Source: Nitrospirota bacterium
Lineage (GTDB): Bacteria; Nitrospirota; Thermodesulfovibrionia; Thermodesulfovibrionales; UBA9159
Assembly: GCA_021790195.1 (NCBI GenBank)
Contig: JAJYIF010000031.1
Span: 1-37,404, forward strand
Direction of reading: 5' to 3'
DNA length: 37,404 nucleotides
Positions 9,838-18,365 of the stretch are shown here, one piece after another. The translations under genes were made by a program, and so were the position numbers. The number at the start of each line of letters is the position of its first letter. Position 1 is the first letter of the stretch. The notes under the pieces are model-generated. The model was not told where the DNA came from, did not search any database, and was given only the letters and a program-made list of their open reading frames with translations.

Positions 9838-10248
9838 ATGGAAAATAAATTGAGATTAGAGATTGTAACACCATACGGTTCTGTCTTCAGCGACGAGGTG
9901 GATGAAATTACCGCTGCGGGAAGCGAAGGGGAATTCGGCGTATTTCCGCAGCATGCGCCGTTCATTACAATGCTCAAGACAGGAATGCTTATGTGTAAGC
10001 AAGGCAGTTCTACCTTGATCTTCTTTGTGAGCGGTGGCTACGCCGAGGTCGGTCCTGACAAGGTGGTCATCCTCGGCGACAGCGCGGAGAAGTCTGAAGA
10101 TATCGACATTGAAAGGGCGAAGGCCGCCATGCAGAGGGCCGAGGAGCGGTTGAAGAAGATCGATAATATCGATTTCGGAAGGGCGACTGCCGCTCTTGAA
10201 AGAGCGACCATCAGGATACAGGTGGCGCAAAAGTTGTCTCCGAAGTAG
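9838..10248 (+). CDS. atpC: F1Fo ATP synthase subunit epsilon
   Basis: The 136-residue protein has the N-terminal beta-sandwich (LRLEIVTPYGSVFSDEVDEI, EGEFGVFPQHAPFIT) and the C-terminal helical hairpin (ERAKAAMQRAEERLKK). It couples gamma to the c-ring and can inhibit ATPase activity. It lies six bases after atpD with no strong Shine-Dalgarno, so coupled translation is likely. It is the last gene of the operon. Confidence 0.95.
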   Translation: MENKLRLEIVTPYGSVFSDEVDEITAAGSEGEFGVFPQHAPFITMLKTGMLMCKQGSSTLIFFVSGGYAEVGPDKVVILGDSAEKSEDIDIERAKAAMQRAEERLKKIDNIDFGRATAALERATIRIQVAQKLSPK

Positions 10249-10260
10249 AAGCAGTCATTT

Positions 10261-10287
10261 CCCGCGTGAACCTTCACGGGATTTTTC
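10261..10287 (+). terminator. Rho-independent terminator of the ATP synthase operon
   Basis: The stem CCCGCGTGAA / TTCACGGG (with a two-base bulge) is followed by ATTTTTC, 12 bases after the atpC stop codon. A second small hairpin, CCGTTG-N7-CAACGG, lies just downstream. The rest of the gap to cysK (to 10529) contains only a promoter-like sequence. Confidence 0.7.
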
Positions 10288-10457
10288 TTCCGTTGCGGCA
10301 AACAACGGACGCTTTCCATTTATACGTAACCTGAATTTCTGTCCTTCTTCCGGTCAAGGGCGGAGTCTATCCCGATTATTCATGAGCTTCGCTGCCCATT
10401 TTTTGTGATGCGGGCCGTATCTATTTACCCGCCGGTTTTCCCTTCTCTCTTTGATTA

Positions 10458-10466
10458 TGCTAATAT
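10458..10466 (+). promoter_or_regulatory. Putative extended -10 promoter of cysK
   Basis: TGC-TAATAT (10458-10466) forms an extended -10; no good -35 is seen. It lies about 60 bases before the cysK start. A short palindrome, CAGG-AAA-CCTG (10480-10490), is downstream. The cysK Shine-Dalgarno is GGGGAGG near 10518-10524. Confidence 0.4.
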
Positions 10467-10529
10467 TTCTCCCATGATGCAGGAAACCTGAGCAATCGAA
10501 TTTCTCATATCAAGAAAGGGGAGGCATTT

Positions 10530-11456
10530 ATGGCGAGGATATTTGAGGACATCACAAAGACTGTGGGAAATACGCCACTGGTAAGATTGAATCGCATTTT
10601 TTCCGGGGCGAAGGCGGCAGTGATTGCAAAGATAGAGTCTTTTAATCCCCTGTCCAGCGTCAAGGACCGGATAGGGGTGGCTATGATCGAAGACGCCGAA
10701 AGGAAAGGGATCCTGAGGCAAGGTTCCGTGATTGTCGAGCCTACAAGCGGCAACACCGGGATTGCACTCGCCTTTACAGCAGCGGCAAAGGGATATAGAT
10801 TGATCCTGACAATGCCGGAGACGATGAGCGTCGAACGGAGACACTTATTCCGCATCTTCGGCGCCGAGCTTGTTCTCACGCCCGGTGCGGAAGGCATGAA
10901 GGGGGCGATAAGAAAGGCGGAGGAGTTGGCGGCATCCGTGCCCGGGGCCTATATGCCGCAGCAATTCAAGAACCCCGCCAACCCTGAGGTCCATCGAAGG
11001 ACGACCGCTGAAGAGATATGGAATGACACAGACGGCAGGGTTGATATACTTGTCTCCGGCGTCGGAACGGGAGGGACGCTGACCGGCGTATCTGAAGCCA
11101 TAAAAAAAAGAAAGCCGGGCTTCAGGGCCGTCGCAGTCGAGCCCGATTCCTCACCTGTCCTGTCGGGCGGAAAGCCTGGCCCTCACAAAATCCAGGGCAT
11201 CGGCGCTGGCTTTGTCCCGGATGTGCTCAATACAAAAATTATCGATGAGATTATTAGAGTGAAAGACGAGGACGCCGGAAACACTGCAAGACGCCTTGCC
11301 AGGGAAGAAGGCATCCTCGGAGGGATTTCGAGCGGCGCCGCTGTCTGGGCCGCACTGGAAGTTGCGAAGAGAGAGGAAAACAAAGACAAGCTCATCGTCG
11401 TCGTGCTTCCTGATACAGGAGAGAGATATCTTTCGACATGGCTGTTTCAGGAGTGA
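10530..11456 (+). CDS. cysK: Cysteine synthase (O-acetylserine sulfhydrylase)
   Basis: The 308-residue PLP enzyme makes L-cysteine from O-acetyl-L-serine and sulfide. It has the PLP lysine in SSVKDRIG near residue 45, the substrate loop [10 protein letters not shown] near 71, the phosphate-binding [10 protein letters not shown] near 177, and the C-terminal [11 protein letters not shown]. These match the CysK/CysM fold-type II family; length and loops fit CysK. It stands alone between its own promoter and a decayed region. Confidence 0.93.
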   Translation: MARIFEDITKTVGNTPLVRLNRIFSGAKAAVIAKIESFNPLSSVKDRIGVAMIEDAERKGILRQGSVIVEPTSGNTGIALAFTAAAKGYRLILTMPETMSVERRHLFRIFGAELVLTPGAEGMKGAIRKAEELAASVPGAYMPQQFKNPANPEVHRRTTAEEIWNDTDGRVDILVSGVGTGGTLTGVSEAIKKRKPGFRAVAVEPDSSPVLSGGKPGPHKIQGIGAGFVPDVLNTKIIDEIIRVKDEDAGNTARRLAREEGILGGISSGAAVWAALEVAKREENKDKLIVVVLPDTGERYLSTWLFQE

Positions 11457-11504
11457 TGGAGGCAAATAGCATAGATACTGGACTCATTGCCTTATCTTTT
11501 GAAG

Positions 11505-11633
11505 ATGCCTTCAAAGAAGATGTGGATTGATTATGACGATGAGGCGGACGTGAGCTTATCGTGGTCTCGGCGTGAGGTGTCCAGGAAGTACATCTTCGTA
11601 AGCAATAGAAGGCGAAGGGTTTTCAGCTTATAG
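11505..11633 (+). pseudogene. Truncated DUF2283-like antitoxin remnant
   Basis: The 42-codon frame starts MPSKKMWIDYDDEADV, which resembles the first beta strands of DUF2283 proteins (typically xDYDxEADVLYI). The sequence then turns arginine- and serine-rich and stops early. DUF2283 proteins are usually 60-80 residues long and occur in toxin-antitoxin-like pairs. This is therefore probably a frameshifted relic. The match is from memory and short. Confidence 0.35.
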
Positions 11634-11748
11634 TAGTCAGGCCCAATGCCTTAACATCCTCATCAAAAGACAGTGCAGGCATGTTTCTGAGTTCGCCGGT
11701 GATAAGGACGCACGAAAGGGCGTCTGCAAGGCCACTCGGGGAGATTAG
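11623..11748 (-). pseudogene. PIN-domain-like C-terminal fragment
   Basis: The minus-strand frame reads LADALSC then LSFDEDVKALGL before a stop. This resembles the last helix and strand of PIN-domain ribonuclease toxins (DA, then SFDxDF, then GL). There is no upstream coding part because the gph gene begins there, so it is at best a truncated relic. With the DUF2283-like piece it would make the 309-base gap 11457-11765 the scar of a lost toxin-antitoxin locus. Confidence 0.3.
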
Positions 11749-11751
11749 TGT

Positions 11752-11757
11752 TATAAT
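11752..11757 (+). promoter_or_regulatory. -10 element very close to the gph start (leaderless transcript candidate)
   Basis: A perfect TATAAT ends only eight bases before the gph ATG at 11766, and there is no Shine-Dalgarno in between. Transcription starting about seven bases downstream would give an mRNA beginning at or next to the AUG. The -35 region is weak. Confidence 0.5.
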
Positions 11758-11765
11758 CTCTCTGT

Positions 11766-12416
11766 ATGTCTCTGAAACTTATTATCTTTGATCTCGACGG
11801 CACCCTTATAGATTCGAGCGTTGACATAACCAATGCCCTGAACTATGCGCTGGAGCCCCATTCCGTCAAGAGGCTTACTGTTGACGATACCATAAAGCTG
11901 GTCGGCGAAGGCATAACGAGATTACTCGAAAGAGTTGCCGGCGACAGAGGCGATGCTGTTTCGGATTCCGTTACAAAGCGATTTCTTGAACACTATACAG
12001 CGCACATCCTCGATTACACGACTGTCTATCCAGGTGTGAAAGAGACCCTCGCCGGACTCGGTCGATATAAAAAAGCGGTTATATCTAATAAGAGAGAAAA
12101 GCTCTCGATGGCGGTCCTCGAAGGGCTCGGCCTTTCCCAATACTTTGACATTATTGTCGGAAGCGATTCCACGTCCGAAAGAAAGCCCTCTCCGGTCCCG
12201 GTCCTGAAGGTCCTGTCCGATCTGAGCATCAATGCTTCAGATGCTGTCATAGTGGGGGACAGCAACTACGACGTCGACGCCGGGAAGGCCGCAGGCGTCA
12301 CGACGATCGCGGTCACCTACGGGTACAGACCGCGCGAAGTCATAGCCCATGCCGACTACATTATCGACAGGATGACCGATCTGGTGGCGCTTATTGATAG
12401 GATTAGCGGCCGTTGA
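11766..12416 (+). CDS. gph: HAD-family phosphatase, phosphoglycolate phosphatase-like
   Basis: The 216-residue cytosolic hydrolase has HAD motif I FDLDGTLIDS (nucleophile D9, acid D11), motif II serine in VISNK near 105, the motif III lysine in RKPSPVP near 140, and motif IV VGDSNYDVDAG near 165. The cap lies between motifs I and II. This is the Gph/PGMB-like subfamily, which removes 2-phosphoglycolate. Substrate range in such enzymes is broad, so the exact substrate is inferred. Its end lies directly before, or overlaps, the following methyltransferase gene. Confidence 0.8.
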   Translation: MSLKLIIFDLDGTLIDSSVDITNALNYALEPHSVKRLTVDDTIKLVGEGITRLLERVAGDRGDAVSDSVTKRFLEHYTAHILDYTTVYPGVKETLAGLGRYKKAVISNKREKLSMAVLEGLGLSQYFDIIVGSDSTSERKPSPVPVLKVLSDLSINASDAVIVGDSNYDVDAGKAAGVTTIAVTYGYRPREVIAHADYIIDRMTDLVALIDRISGR

Positions 12417-12417
12417 C

Positions 12418-13146
12418 GTGGAAGTCACCCTCGACAGCATACGGGACATAAAGCTCTACCAATCCAAAGACGGCTATCGGTTTTCTGTCGATGCCCTTTT
12501 GCTCTATTCCTTTGTGAACCTCCCGAGGGCCGGAAAGATTGCCGACCTCGGGGCCGGTTCGGGTATCGTAGGACTCCTCCTGGCCAAGAAGTATCCCGAC
12601 TCAATGGTTTCGCTTATCGAGCTTCAGGCAGGTCTTGCGGACCTCGCAAGAAAAAATGTCGTATTAAACTCTCTTGAAGAGAGGGTCAGCGTAATGGAGA
12701 AAGACCTCAGGGAGATAGCATCATGTCCTTCTTTTCCGTCAACGGAAGACCGGTTTGACATAGTCGTCTCAAACCCCCCGTTCAGGAAACCCAGGACCGG
12801 ACTTATCAGTCCCGAAGAGGAAAGGGCCATCGCAAGACATGAGATAAAGCTGAAACTCTCCGAACTCGTCGGGGCTTCCCACAGACTTCTGAGGTCGAAG
12901 GGAAGGTTCTTCCTCATCCATCATCCGGAGAGACTTTCCGAGCTTGTTTGCGCCCTCCGTGAAAAGGAAATGGAGGTGAAGCGCCTTCGGTTTGTGCACT
13001 CAAATATTTCATCCGGGGCGAAGATGGTATTGGCGGAAGCCGTGAAAGACGGCGCAGCGGGGACGAAGGTTGACCGCCCTTTGTGCATTTATAAAGAAAA
13101 TGGCGGATACAGCGATGAAATGAAAGAAATCTACGAAGGGGTTTAG
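12418..13146 (+). CDS. N6-adenine tRNA methyltransferase, TrmN6-like
   Basis: The class I SAM-dependent methyltransferase has the family-typical start TLDSI then GYRFSVDALLL, the SAM loop ADLGAGSGIVGLLLA, the acidic EL at the end of strand 2, and the catalytic SNPPF motif of N6-adenine methylation. TrmN6 modifies A37 of tRNA1(Val); the exact tRNA target here is inferred. I choose the GTG at 12418, one base after the gph stop codon; a TTG at 12394 in the same frame would overlap gph and add eight residues. Length is 242 residues with the GTG start. Confidence 0.75.
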   Translation: MEVTLDSIRDIKLYQSKDGYRFSVDALLLYSFVNLPRAGKIADLGAGSGIVGLLLAKKYPDSMVSLIELQAGLADLARKNVVLNSLEERVSVMEKDLREIASCPSFPSTEDRFDIVVSNPPFRKPRTGLISPEEERAIARHEIKLKLSELVGASHRLLRSKGRFFLIHHPERLSELVCALREKEMEVKRLRFVHSNISSGAKMVLAEAVKDGAAGTKVDRPLCIYKENGGYSDEMKEIYEGV

Positions 13147-13184
13147 TACGACGCTTTTGCTGTATAGCGCAGATGAGAATAGAG

Positions 13185-13190
13185 TATAAT
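13185..13190 (+). promoter_or_regulatory. -10 element upstream of the exonuclease gene
   Basis: A perfect TATAAT sits about 25 bases before the ATG at 13216. A candidate -35 (TTGCTG, 13157-13162) is 22 bases away, too far for a normal promoter, so only the -10 is convincing. Confidence 0.4.
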
Positions 13191-13215
13191 ATATAGGGAA
13201 AAAAGAGAAGGTCCG

Positions 13216-13998
13216 ATGATCAGAAACACTTTCAGCATGCTGAACGGCATAGGCGAAAAAATGGAGCGCAGGCTCTGGACGGAAGGCATTCTGACATGGG
13301 ACGATTTCATCTCGGCGGACGATATATGCTTCATCAGTCCGGAGAGAAAGGCGGCGTTCGACTGGTCGCTTAACACGGCGGCACAGAAATTAGGGGAAAG
13401 AGACGCCGTTTTCTTTGCGAGGCGCGTCAGGAGGAGGGAGCATTGGAGACTCTTTGATATATTCAAGGAAGATTCCTTGTATCTCGACATCGAGACCAAC
13501 GGTCTCATGCCCGGCAGGGGCGGATATGTAACGGTTGTCGGCCTTTACGACGGACATGACTGGAGATGTCTTGTGGCCGGCGATAATCTTACCGCGGAAA
13601 ACCTCAGAAGAGAGCTTTCAGGATACAAATGCCTCGTGACATTTTATGGTTCATCCTTCGATGTCCCCTTCCTGCAGAGGGTCTTCCCCGATGTGAGGTT
13701 CGACATGCCGCACTTCGATCTTTGCTTCGCGGCGAAGCGTCTGGGGATCGGCGGCGGCCTGAAGAAGATTGAAGTGTTATTCGACATAGAACGGGATGAC
13801 GATGTGAAAGGCATGGACGGCTACGATGCGGTAAGGTTGTGGGAGTATGCCAGGAGAGGGAACAACGACGCGAGGCGGTTATTGCTCTGTTACAACAGGG
13901 AAGACACTATCAACCTGCTGAGGATTGCGGATATACTCTATCACCGCTTGAAGCAGTCCACGGGAATAGAGGAGCATTTTGTCTGTGGCGCCACTTAA
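13216..13998 (+). CDS. DEDDy-type ribonuclease H-like exonuclease (YprB-like)
   Basis: The 260-residue protein begins with a helix-hairpin-helix-like segment (MLNGIGEKMERRLW). The nuclease fold follows: motif I LDIET (D91, E93), motif II FYGSSFDVPFL (D149), and motif III YNRED (Y226, D230). These are the four acidic residues of the DEDDy 3'-5' exonuclease class, seen in YprB-like RNase_H_2 proteins. The likely substrate is DNA or RNA ends; the physiological role is unknown. The end overlaps the Xer gene by 20 bases (14 if the GTG start is used), suggesting coupled translation. Confidence 0.75.
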   Translation: MIRNTFSMLNGIGEKMERRLWTEGILTWDDFISADDICFISPERKAAFDWSLNTAAQKLGERDAVFFARRVRRREHWRLFDIFKEDSLYLDIETNGLMPGRGGYVTVVGLYDGHDWRCLVAGDNLTAENLRRELSGYKCLVTFYGSSFDVPFLQRVFPDVRFDMPHFDLCFAAKRLGIGGGLKKIEVLFDIERDDDVKGMDGYDAVRLWEYARRGNNDARRLLLCYNREDTINLLRIADILYHRLKQSTGIEEHFVCGAT

Positions 13999-14887
13999 GG
14001 ATTTCCTCATATATCTGTCCGTCGAGAAGGGGCTGGCGCCAAACACGGTCGAGTCCTACAGGATGGACCTCGAGAAGTTCGGCACTTTCCTCGACTCGAG
14101 GGGGAAGGACGTCGGCAGCTTTCTGAGGGAAGATGTGATGGATTTCCTGGACAAGATGCGCGATGAGGCTTATGCGATTTCGAGCGTCTGCCGTTTCATT
14201 TCGTCGGTAAAGGGCCTCTGCAAATTTCTGGTAATGGAAAAGGCCATGGACGAGGACCCGACTGAAAACCTCAGGTCCCCGAAGAAATGGGAGAGGGTGC
14301 CGAAGGCCCTGAGCGTCGATCAGATAATGGAGGTTCTACGTGCCGCCGGCGATCCGGCGGCTGCCGGGAGGTCCCCTTTAGAGAAGGCCTTGCTTTCCAG
14401 GAATTCCGCTATGGTGGAGCTGCTCTATTCTTCAGGTCTCCGGGTCAGCGAACTCGTGAAGCTTAGGCTTTCCGATGTCAACTCGGAAGGCGGCTTTATC
14501 AGGGTCCTGGGGAAGGGCTCGAAGGAGAGAGTGGTGCCCGTGAACCCGAGGGCCAAGGAGAAGGTAGGAAGATACGTAACCGAGTTCAGGCCGTTCTTTC
14601 TCAAGGGGCGGTACTCGGACTATCTTTTCGTCACGAACAGGGGAGCGGCCATGACGAGGCAGCGTTTTTGGCAGGCAATGAAGGCCTATGGAAGGCAGGC
14701 CGGGATAGACCTTTCCCCTCATACAGTGAGGCACAGCTTCGCAACGCATCTCCTAGATGGCGGCGCAGACCTGCGCTCTCTGCAAAAGATGCTCGGGCAC
14801 TCGGACATATCTACGACGCAGATATACACAAAGGTCACGATGGACAGGATCAGAAAGGTCTATCTCGAACATCATCCGAGGGCGTGA
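13979..14887 (+). CDS. Tyrosine recombinase XerC/XerD
   Basis: The 302-residue protein is the normal size of Xer recombinases that resolve chromosome dimers at dif. The catalytic set is complete: R155 (SSGLRVSEL), K179 (LGKGSKER), H248/R251 (HTVRHSFATH), H274 (LGHSDISTT) and Y283 (QIYTKV). The N-terminal SAM-like domain is present. The start is TTG at 13979 (GGAG at 13971-13974) or GTG at 13985. There is no integrase-type context (att sites, phage genes), so a housekeeping role is likely. XerC and XerD cannot be told apart here. Confidence 0.88.
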   Translation: MSVAPLKDFLIYLSVEKGLAPNTVESYRMDLEKFGTFLDSRGKDVGSFLREDVMDFLDKMRDEAYAISSVCRFISSVKGLCKFLVMEKAMDEDPTENLRSPKKWERVPKALSVDQIMEVLRAAGDPAAAGRSPLEKALLSRNSAMVELLYSSGLRVSELVKLRLSDVNSEGGFIRVLGKGSKERVVPVNPRAKEKVGRYVTEFRPFFLKGRYSDYLFVTNRGAAMTRQRFWQAMKAYGRQAGIDLSPHTVRHSFATHLLDGGADLRSLQKMLGHSDISTTQIYTKVTMDRIRKVYLEHHPRA

Positions 14888-14912
14888 TATGAAATCGATT
14901 ATTCCAGAAGAC

Positions 14913-14921
14913 TGTTATATT
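14913..14921 (+). promoter_or_regulatory. Extended -10 promoter of the lon-like operon
   Basis: TGT-TATATT (14913-14921) is a good extended -10; no clear -35 is present. A strong Shine-Dalgarno (AGGAGGTGA) precedes the ATG at 14948. Confidence 0.45.
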
Positions 14922-14947
14922 AGCTCTTAATCCTCAGGAGGTGAATA

Positions 14948-17446
14948 ATGATTAAGAAACTCGGCGTGGACGAACTCTACAGGTGCTGTGATGAAAAAGT
15001 TCTGGGATTTAAGACCACGGATGAAATACCTCTCCTTGAGGGGACTATAGGTCAGGAAAGGGCCCTCAACGCCATTGATTTCGGCCTGAGTCTCGACAGT
15101 TCCGGATTCAATATCTTCCTCCTGGGAGAAAACGGGACAGGGAGGATGTCCACGATAAAGGCCATCGTTGAAAAGCAGTCTCTCACGAGACCGGTGCCCT
15201 CGGACTGGTGCTACGTTTATAATTTCAGGGACCCGGATGCGCCTACTGCCATTTCGCTTGAACCCGGCCAGGCCGTGATCTTCCAGAAGGATATGGATGA
15301 GCTTGTCAAAATACTCAAGGTCGAGATCCCAAAGGTGTTCGAGTCGAAGGAGTACGAGAGACAGAAGAACAAGATCATGGAGGACTTCCAGAAGAGGCAG
15401 CGGGACCTTTTCGGCGGCCTCGAGGGAGAGGCCCAGGCAAAGGGTTTTTCCATAAGAAAGACCGTGAGCGGCCTTCTGATCGTTCCGGTGAAGAAGACGG
15501 GCGAGCCGCTGACGGAGGAAGAGTTCGAAAACCTTGACGCCAATACGAAGAAGAAGATAGAGGAGATCGGGAAGGGCCTGCAGGACAAGCTGGACGATGT
15601 GGTCAGGGCGGTGAGGGAAGGTGAGAAGCTCCTGAAGGAGGAGCTTTCAAAACTCGAAAAGGACGCGGCGCTTTCCGCTGTCGGTCACTTGATCGAGGAC
15701 ATAAAGAAGAAACACCAGGACAATGAAAAGATCACCGCCTATCTCGACAACGTCAGAGAGGACATACTGGAGCACCTCGAGGACTTCAAGACGACGGAGG
15801 AGCAGGCCCCTCCCCTGCCTTTTATGAAGATGCCCAAGGCCGAGCCTACGTTCACGAGATACACGGTAAATGTCCTCGTGAACAACAAGGAGCGGAAGGG
15901 CGCCCCCTGCGTGTTTGAGAGCAACCCGGCATATTACAATCTGTTCGGAAGGATCGAGCATAAATTCCAGTACGGCGTGGCGATGACCGATTTCTCTATG
16001 ATCAAGGCCGGATCCCTCCACAGGGCCAACGGCGGTTATGTCGTAATCGAAGTCCTCGACCTCCTGAGAAATCTTTTTGCATACGACGCGCTCAAGCGGG
16101 CCATAAGAAACCGCGAGATAAAGATAGAGGACGTATGGGAGCAGTACAGGCTCATCTCGACCACCGCGCTCAAGCCGGAGGCTATACCGCTCGACGTCAA
16201 GGTCGTGCTCATAGGGAGCCCTTATCTCTATTATCTGCTTTACAGTCTCGACGAGGAGTACCGGGAGCTCTTCAAGGTCAAGGCGGACTTTGACAGCAGG
16301 ATGGAGCGGACGGTCGAGAATGTCCAGAAATACGCCCAGTTCGTAGCCACCCTGTGCAAACAGGAGAAACTTCTTCCCTTTGACAGGTCCGGTGTGGGCA
16401 AGATTGTTGAATACGGGTCGAGACTCTCCGACCACCAGGAAAAGCTCTCCTCGAGGTTCAGCGAGGTGGCCGACCTGGTGCGTGAGTCCGTCTACTGGGC
16501 GGGTAGAGCGGGCAGCAATTTAGTCAAGGCCGAGCATATAGAAAAGGCGATCAACGAGAAGATTTACAGGAGCAACAGGATCGAGGAGAGACTCAGGGAG
16601 ATGATGGCGGACGGCACTTTGATCGTCGAGACCTCGGGCGCCAGAGTGGGGCAGGTCAACGGTCTTGCGGTCCTGGAGCTGGGTGATTACGGGTTTGGAA
16701 AGCCCTCAAGGATAACCGCGAGGACTTATGCGGGCAAGGCCGGGGTAGTGAACATAGAGCGCGAGACGAAGATGAGCGGAAAGATCCACGAGAAGGCGAT
16801 TTTGATACTGACGAACTACCTGGGAAGCAAATACGCCGTTAAGAAGCCGATAAGCCTTTCTGCCTCCATAACGTTTGAGCAGCTGTATGATATGATAGAA
16901 GGCGACAGCGCTACCTGCGCAGAGTTTTACGCGTTGGCCAGCAGCATTGCGGGTGTGCCGCTTAAGCAGAGTTTTGCAGTCACGGGCTCCATGGACCAGA
17001 CGGGCGTGGTCCAGCCCATCGGCGGAGTGAACGAAAAGATAGAGGGCTTTTTCGAGCTCTGCAGGCTCAGGGGACTCGACGGAAGCCACGGGGTCATTAT
17101 TCCGAGGAAGAATGTGAAGAACCTTATGCTGAAAAAGGATGTGGTCGATGCGGTCAGAGAAGATAAATTCCTGATCTTCCCTATGGACACGGTCGAAGAA
17201 GGACTTGAGGTGCTTACAGAGATGAAGGCGGGAGAACCCGGACCTGACGGGAGCTATCCCGAAGGCACGGTAAATAATCTTATCATGAAGCGTCTGACAG
17301 AGATTTCCGAGGCCTTCAAGGAAAAGAAGGACGAGAAGGAAGAAGAGGAAAAGGCAAAGGATTCCGGGTCTACGGATAAGCAGAAGACGACGAGATCCAG
17401 GAAGAGCAGGAGGACGGTTCGTGGCGGAGATGACGGCAGGAGATGA
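14948..17446 (+). CDS. LonB-type ATP-dependent protease (AAA_32 / Lon_2, S16 family)
   Basis: The 832-residue protein has an N-terminal ATP-binding region with the loop LLGENGTGRMST near residue 60, where the usual lysine of Walker A is arginine. I recall GTGR as common in this branch. A coiled-coil insertion occupies roughly residues 120-280. The C-terminal S16 protease domain has catalytic S654 (GDSATCAE) and K697 (GGVNEKIEG), 43 residues apart as in Lon. The tail (after about 790) is a highly charged low-complexity stretch. It resembles E. coli YcbZ-type proteases rather than housekeeping Lon; no N-terminal LON domain is seen. It overlaps the next gene by four bases, so it is cotranscribed with an acyltransferase and a response regulator. 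Confidence 0.85.
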   Translation: MIKKLGVDELYRCCDEKVLGFKTTDEIPLLEGTIGQERALNAIDFGLSLDSSGFNIFLLGENGTGRMSTIKAIVEKQSLTRPVPSDWCYVYNFRDPDAPTAISLEPGQAVIFQKDMDELVKILKVEIPKVFESKEYERQKNKIMEDFQKRQRDLFGGLEGEAQAKGFSIRKTVSGLLIVPVKKTGEPLTEEEFENLDANTKKKIEEIGKGLQDKLDDVVRAVREGEKLLKEELSKLEKDAALSAVGHLIEDIKKKHQDNEKITAYLDNVREDILEHLEDFKTTEEQAPPLPFMKMPKAEPTFTRYTVNVLVNNKERKGAPCVFESNPAYYNLFGRIEHKFQYGVAMTDFSMIKAGSLHRANGGYVVIEVLDLLRNLFAYDALKRAIRNREIKIEDVWEQYRLISTTALKPEAIPLDVKVVLIGSPYLYYLLYSLDEEYRELFKVKADFDSRMERTVENVQKYAQFVATLCKQEKLLPFDRSGVGKIVEYGSRLSDHQEKLSSRFSEVADLVRESVYWAGRAGSNLVKAEHIEKAINEKIYRSNRIEERLREMMADGTLIVETSGARVGQVNGLAVLELGDYGFGKPSRITARTYAGKAGVVNIERETKMSGKIHEKAILILTNYLGSKYAVKKPISLSASITFEQLYDMIEGDSATCAEFYALASSIAGVPLKQSFAVTGSMDQTGVVQPIGGVNEKIEGFFELCRLRGLDGSHGVIIPRKNVKNLMLKKDVVDAVREDKFLIFPMDTVEEGLEVLTEMKAGEPGPDGSYPEGTVNNLIMKRLTEISEAFKEKKDEKEEEEKAKDSGSTDKQKTTRSRKSRRTVRGGDDGRR

Positions 17447-18360
17447 AAAGGGTCATTTGGGGACTTCAGGCGGCCGGCATACTGGCGGTCTCGTTCCCCC
17501 TCTCTTTGCTTCCGGCCGGCTTTGGGGAGGTCCTTGGAGGTCTTCTCTATCGCATATGGAAGAGCAGGAGGCTGATAGCCATTGACAATCTGACGAAGAG
17601 TTCGGCGTTTCTCGGGCTTTCCGCAGACAGTCCTCCGGAAAAGATTATAGAGGAAAGTTTCCGGAACCTCGGGCGTTTTTTTATGGAGGTCGTCAAGATC
17701 TATTACGGCAGGGGGAGCAGGATAGTCGGAGAGACCGCGGTCAACGGAATAGATAATTTTGAGAAGGCGAAGGCGAAGGGGAAGGGAGTTATCTTTATCA
17801 CCGGTCACTGCGGCAACTGGGAACTTCTGGCCATAACCTGGTCCTCCAAGGGAGTGCCCTTTTCGGTAGTGGCCAGACCCCTGAACAACCCCTATCTCAA
17901 CGGCGTCCTGGAGAGGGCGCGGGCCAGGTTCGGCAACGCGGTGATTTACAAGAGAGGCGCCCTGCGACAAGTACTCTCGACCCTGAAGGGCGGAGGATGC
18001 GTAGGTATCCTCATGGACCAGTCGGTGCTCCCCGAGGAAGGATATGTGATAAGTTTTCTCGGAAGGGGCGCATGGACGACGAAGGCGCCTGCGCTGATAG
18101 CGAGAAAAACCGGTGCGCCCGTTCTTCCCGCGTTTATCAGGAGGACGGGGAACGGCAATGAAATCACGATATATCCGGAGGTGGAATTGTCGGCGAACGA
18201 CGATCGTGAGGACGCCTTAAAGGACGACACGCAGAGGTTATCGAGTTTTATAGAGGATTACATAAGAGAGAATCCATCCCAGTGGCTTTGGCTGCACAGG
18301 AGGTGGAAGCGGGTCCCGCAGGGGGCGACAGGCCTACCGGATACTGCTATTAAGGGGTGA
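17443..18360 (+). CDS. LpxL/HtrB-family lysophospholipid or lipid A acyltransferase
   Basis: The 305-residue protein has an N-terminal membrane segment (residues 4-24), the catalytic HX4E in GHCGNWELL (H122, E127), and the downstream motif GILMDQSV near 187. These define the family that adds the secondary acyl chains to lipid A at the inner membrane. Acyl specificity is not readable. The start overlaps the lon-like gene (ATGA). The end overlaps or abuts the response regulator, so it is the middle gene of a three-gene operon. Confidence 0.82.
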   Translation: MKRVIWGLQAAGILAVSFPLSLLPAGFGEVLGGLLYRIWKSRRLIAIDNLTKSSAFLGLSADSPPEKIIEESFRNLGRFFMEVVKIYYGRGSRIVGETAVNGIDNFEKAKAKGKGVIFITGHCGNWELLAITWSSKGVPFSVVARPLNNPYLNGVLERARARFGNAVIYKRGALRQVLSTLKGGGCVGILMDQSVLPEEGYVISFLGRGAWTTKAPALIARKTGAPVLPAFIRRTGNGNEITIYPEVELSANDDREDALKDDTQRLSSFIEDYIRENPSQWLWLHRRWKRVPQGATGLPDTAIKG

Positions 18361-18365
18361 GGGAG

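Noticed and set aside
13979-14887. Phage or island integrase
   Set aside because: It has XerC/D length and motifs, no tRNA or att site and no phage genes nearby. A housekeeping recombinase is more likely.
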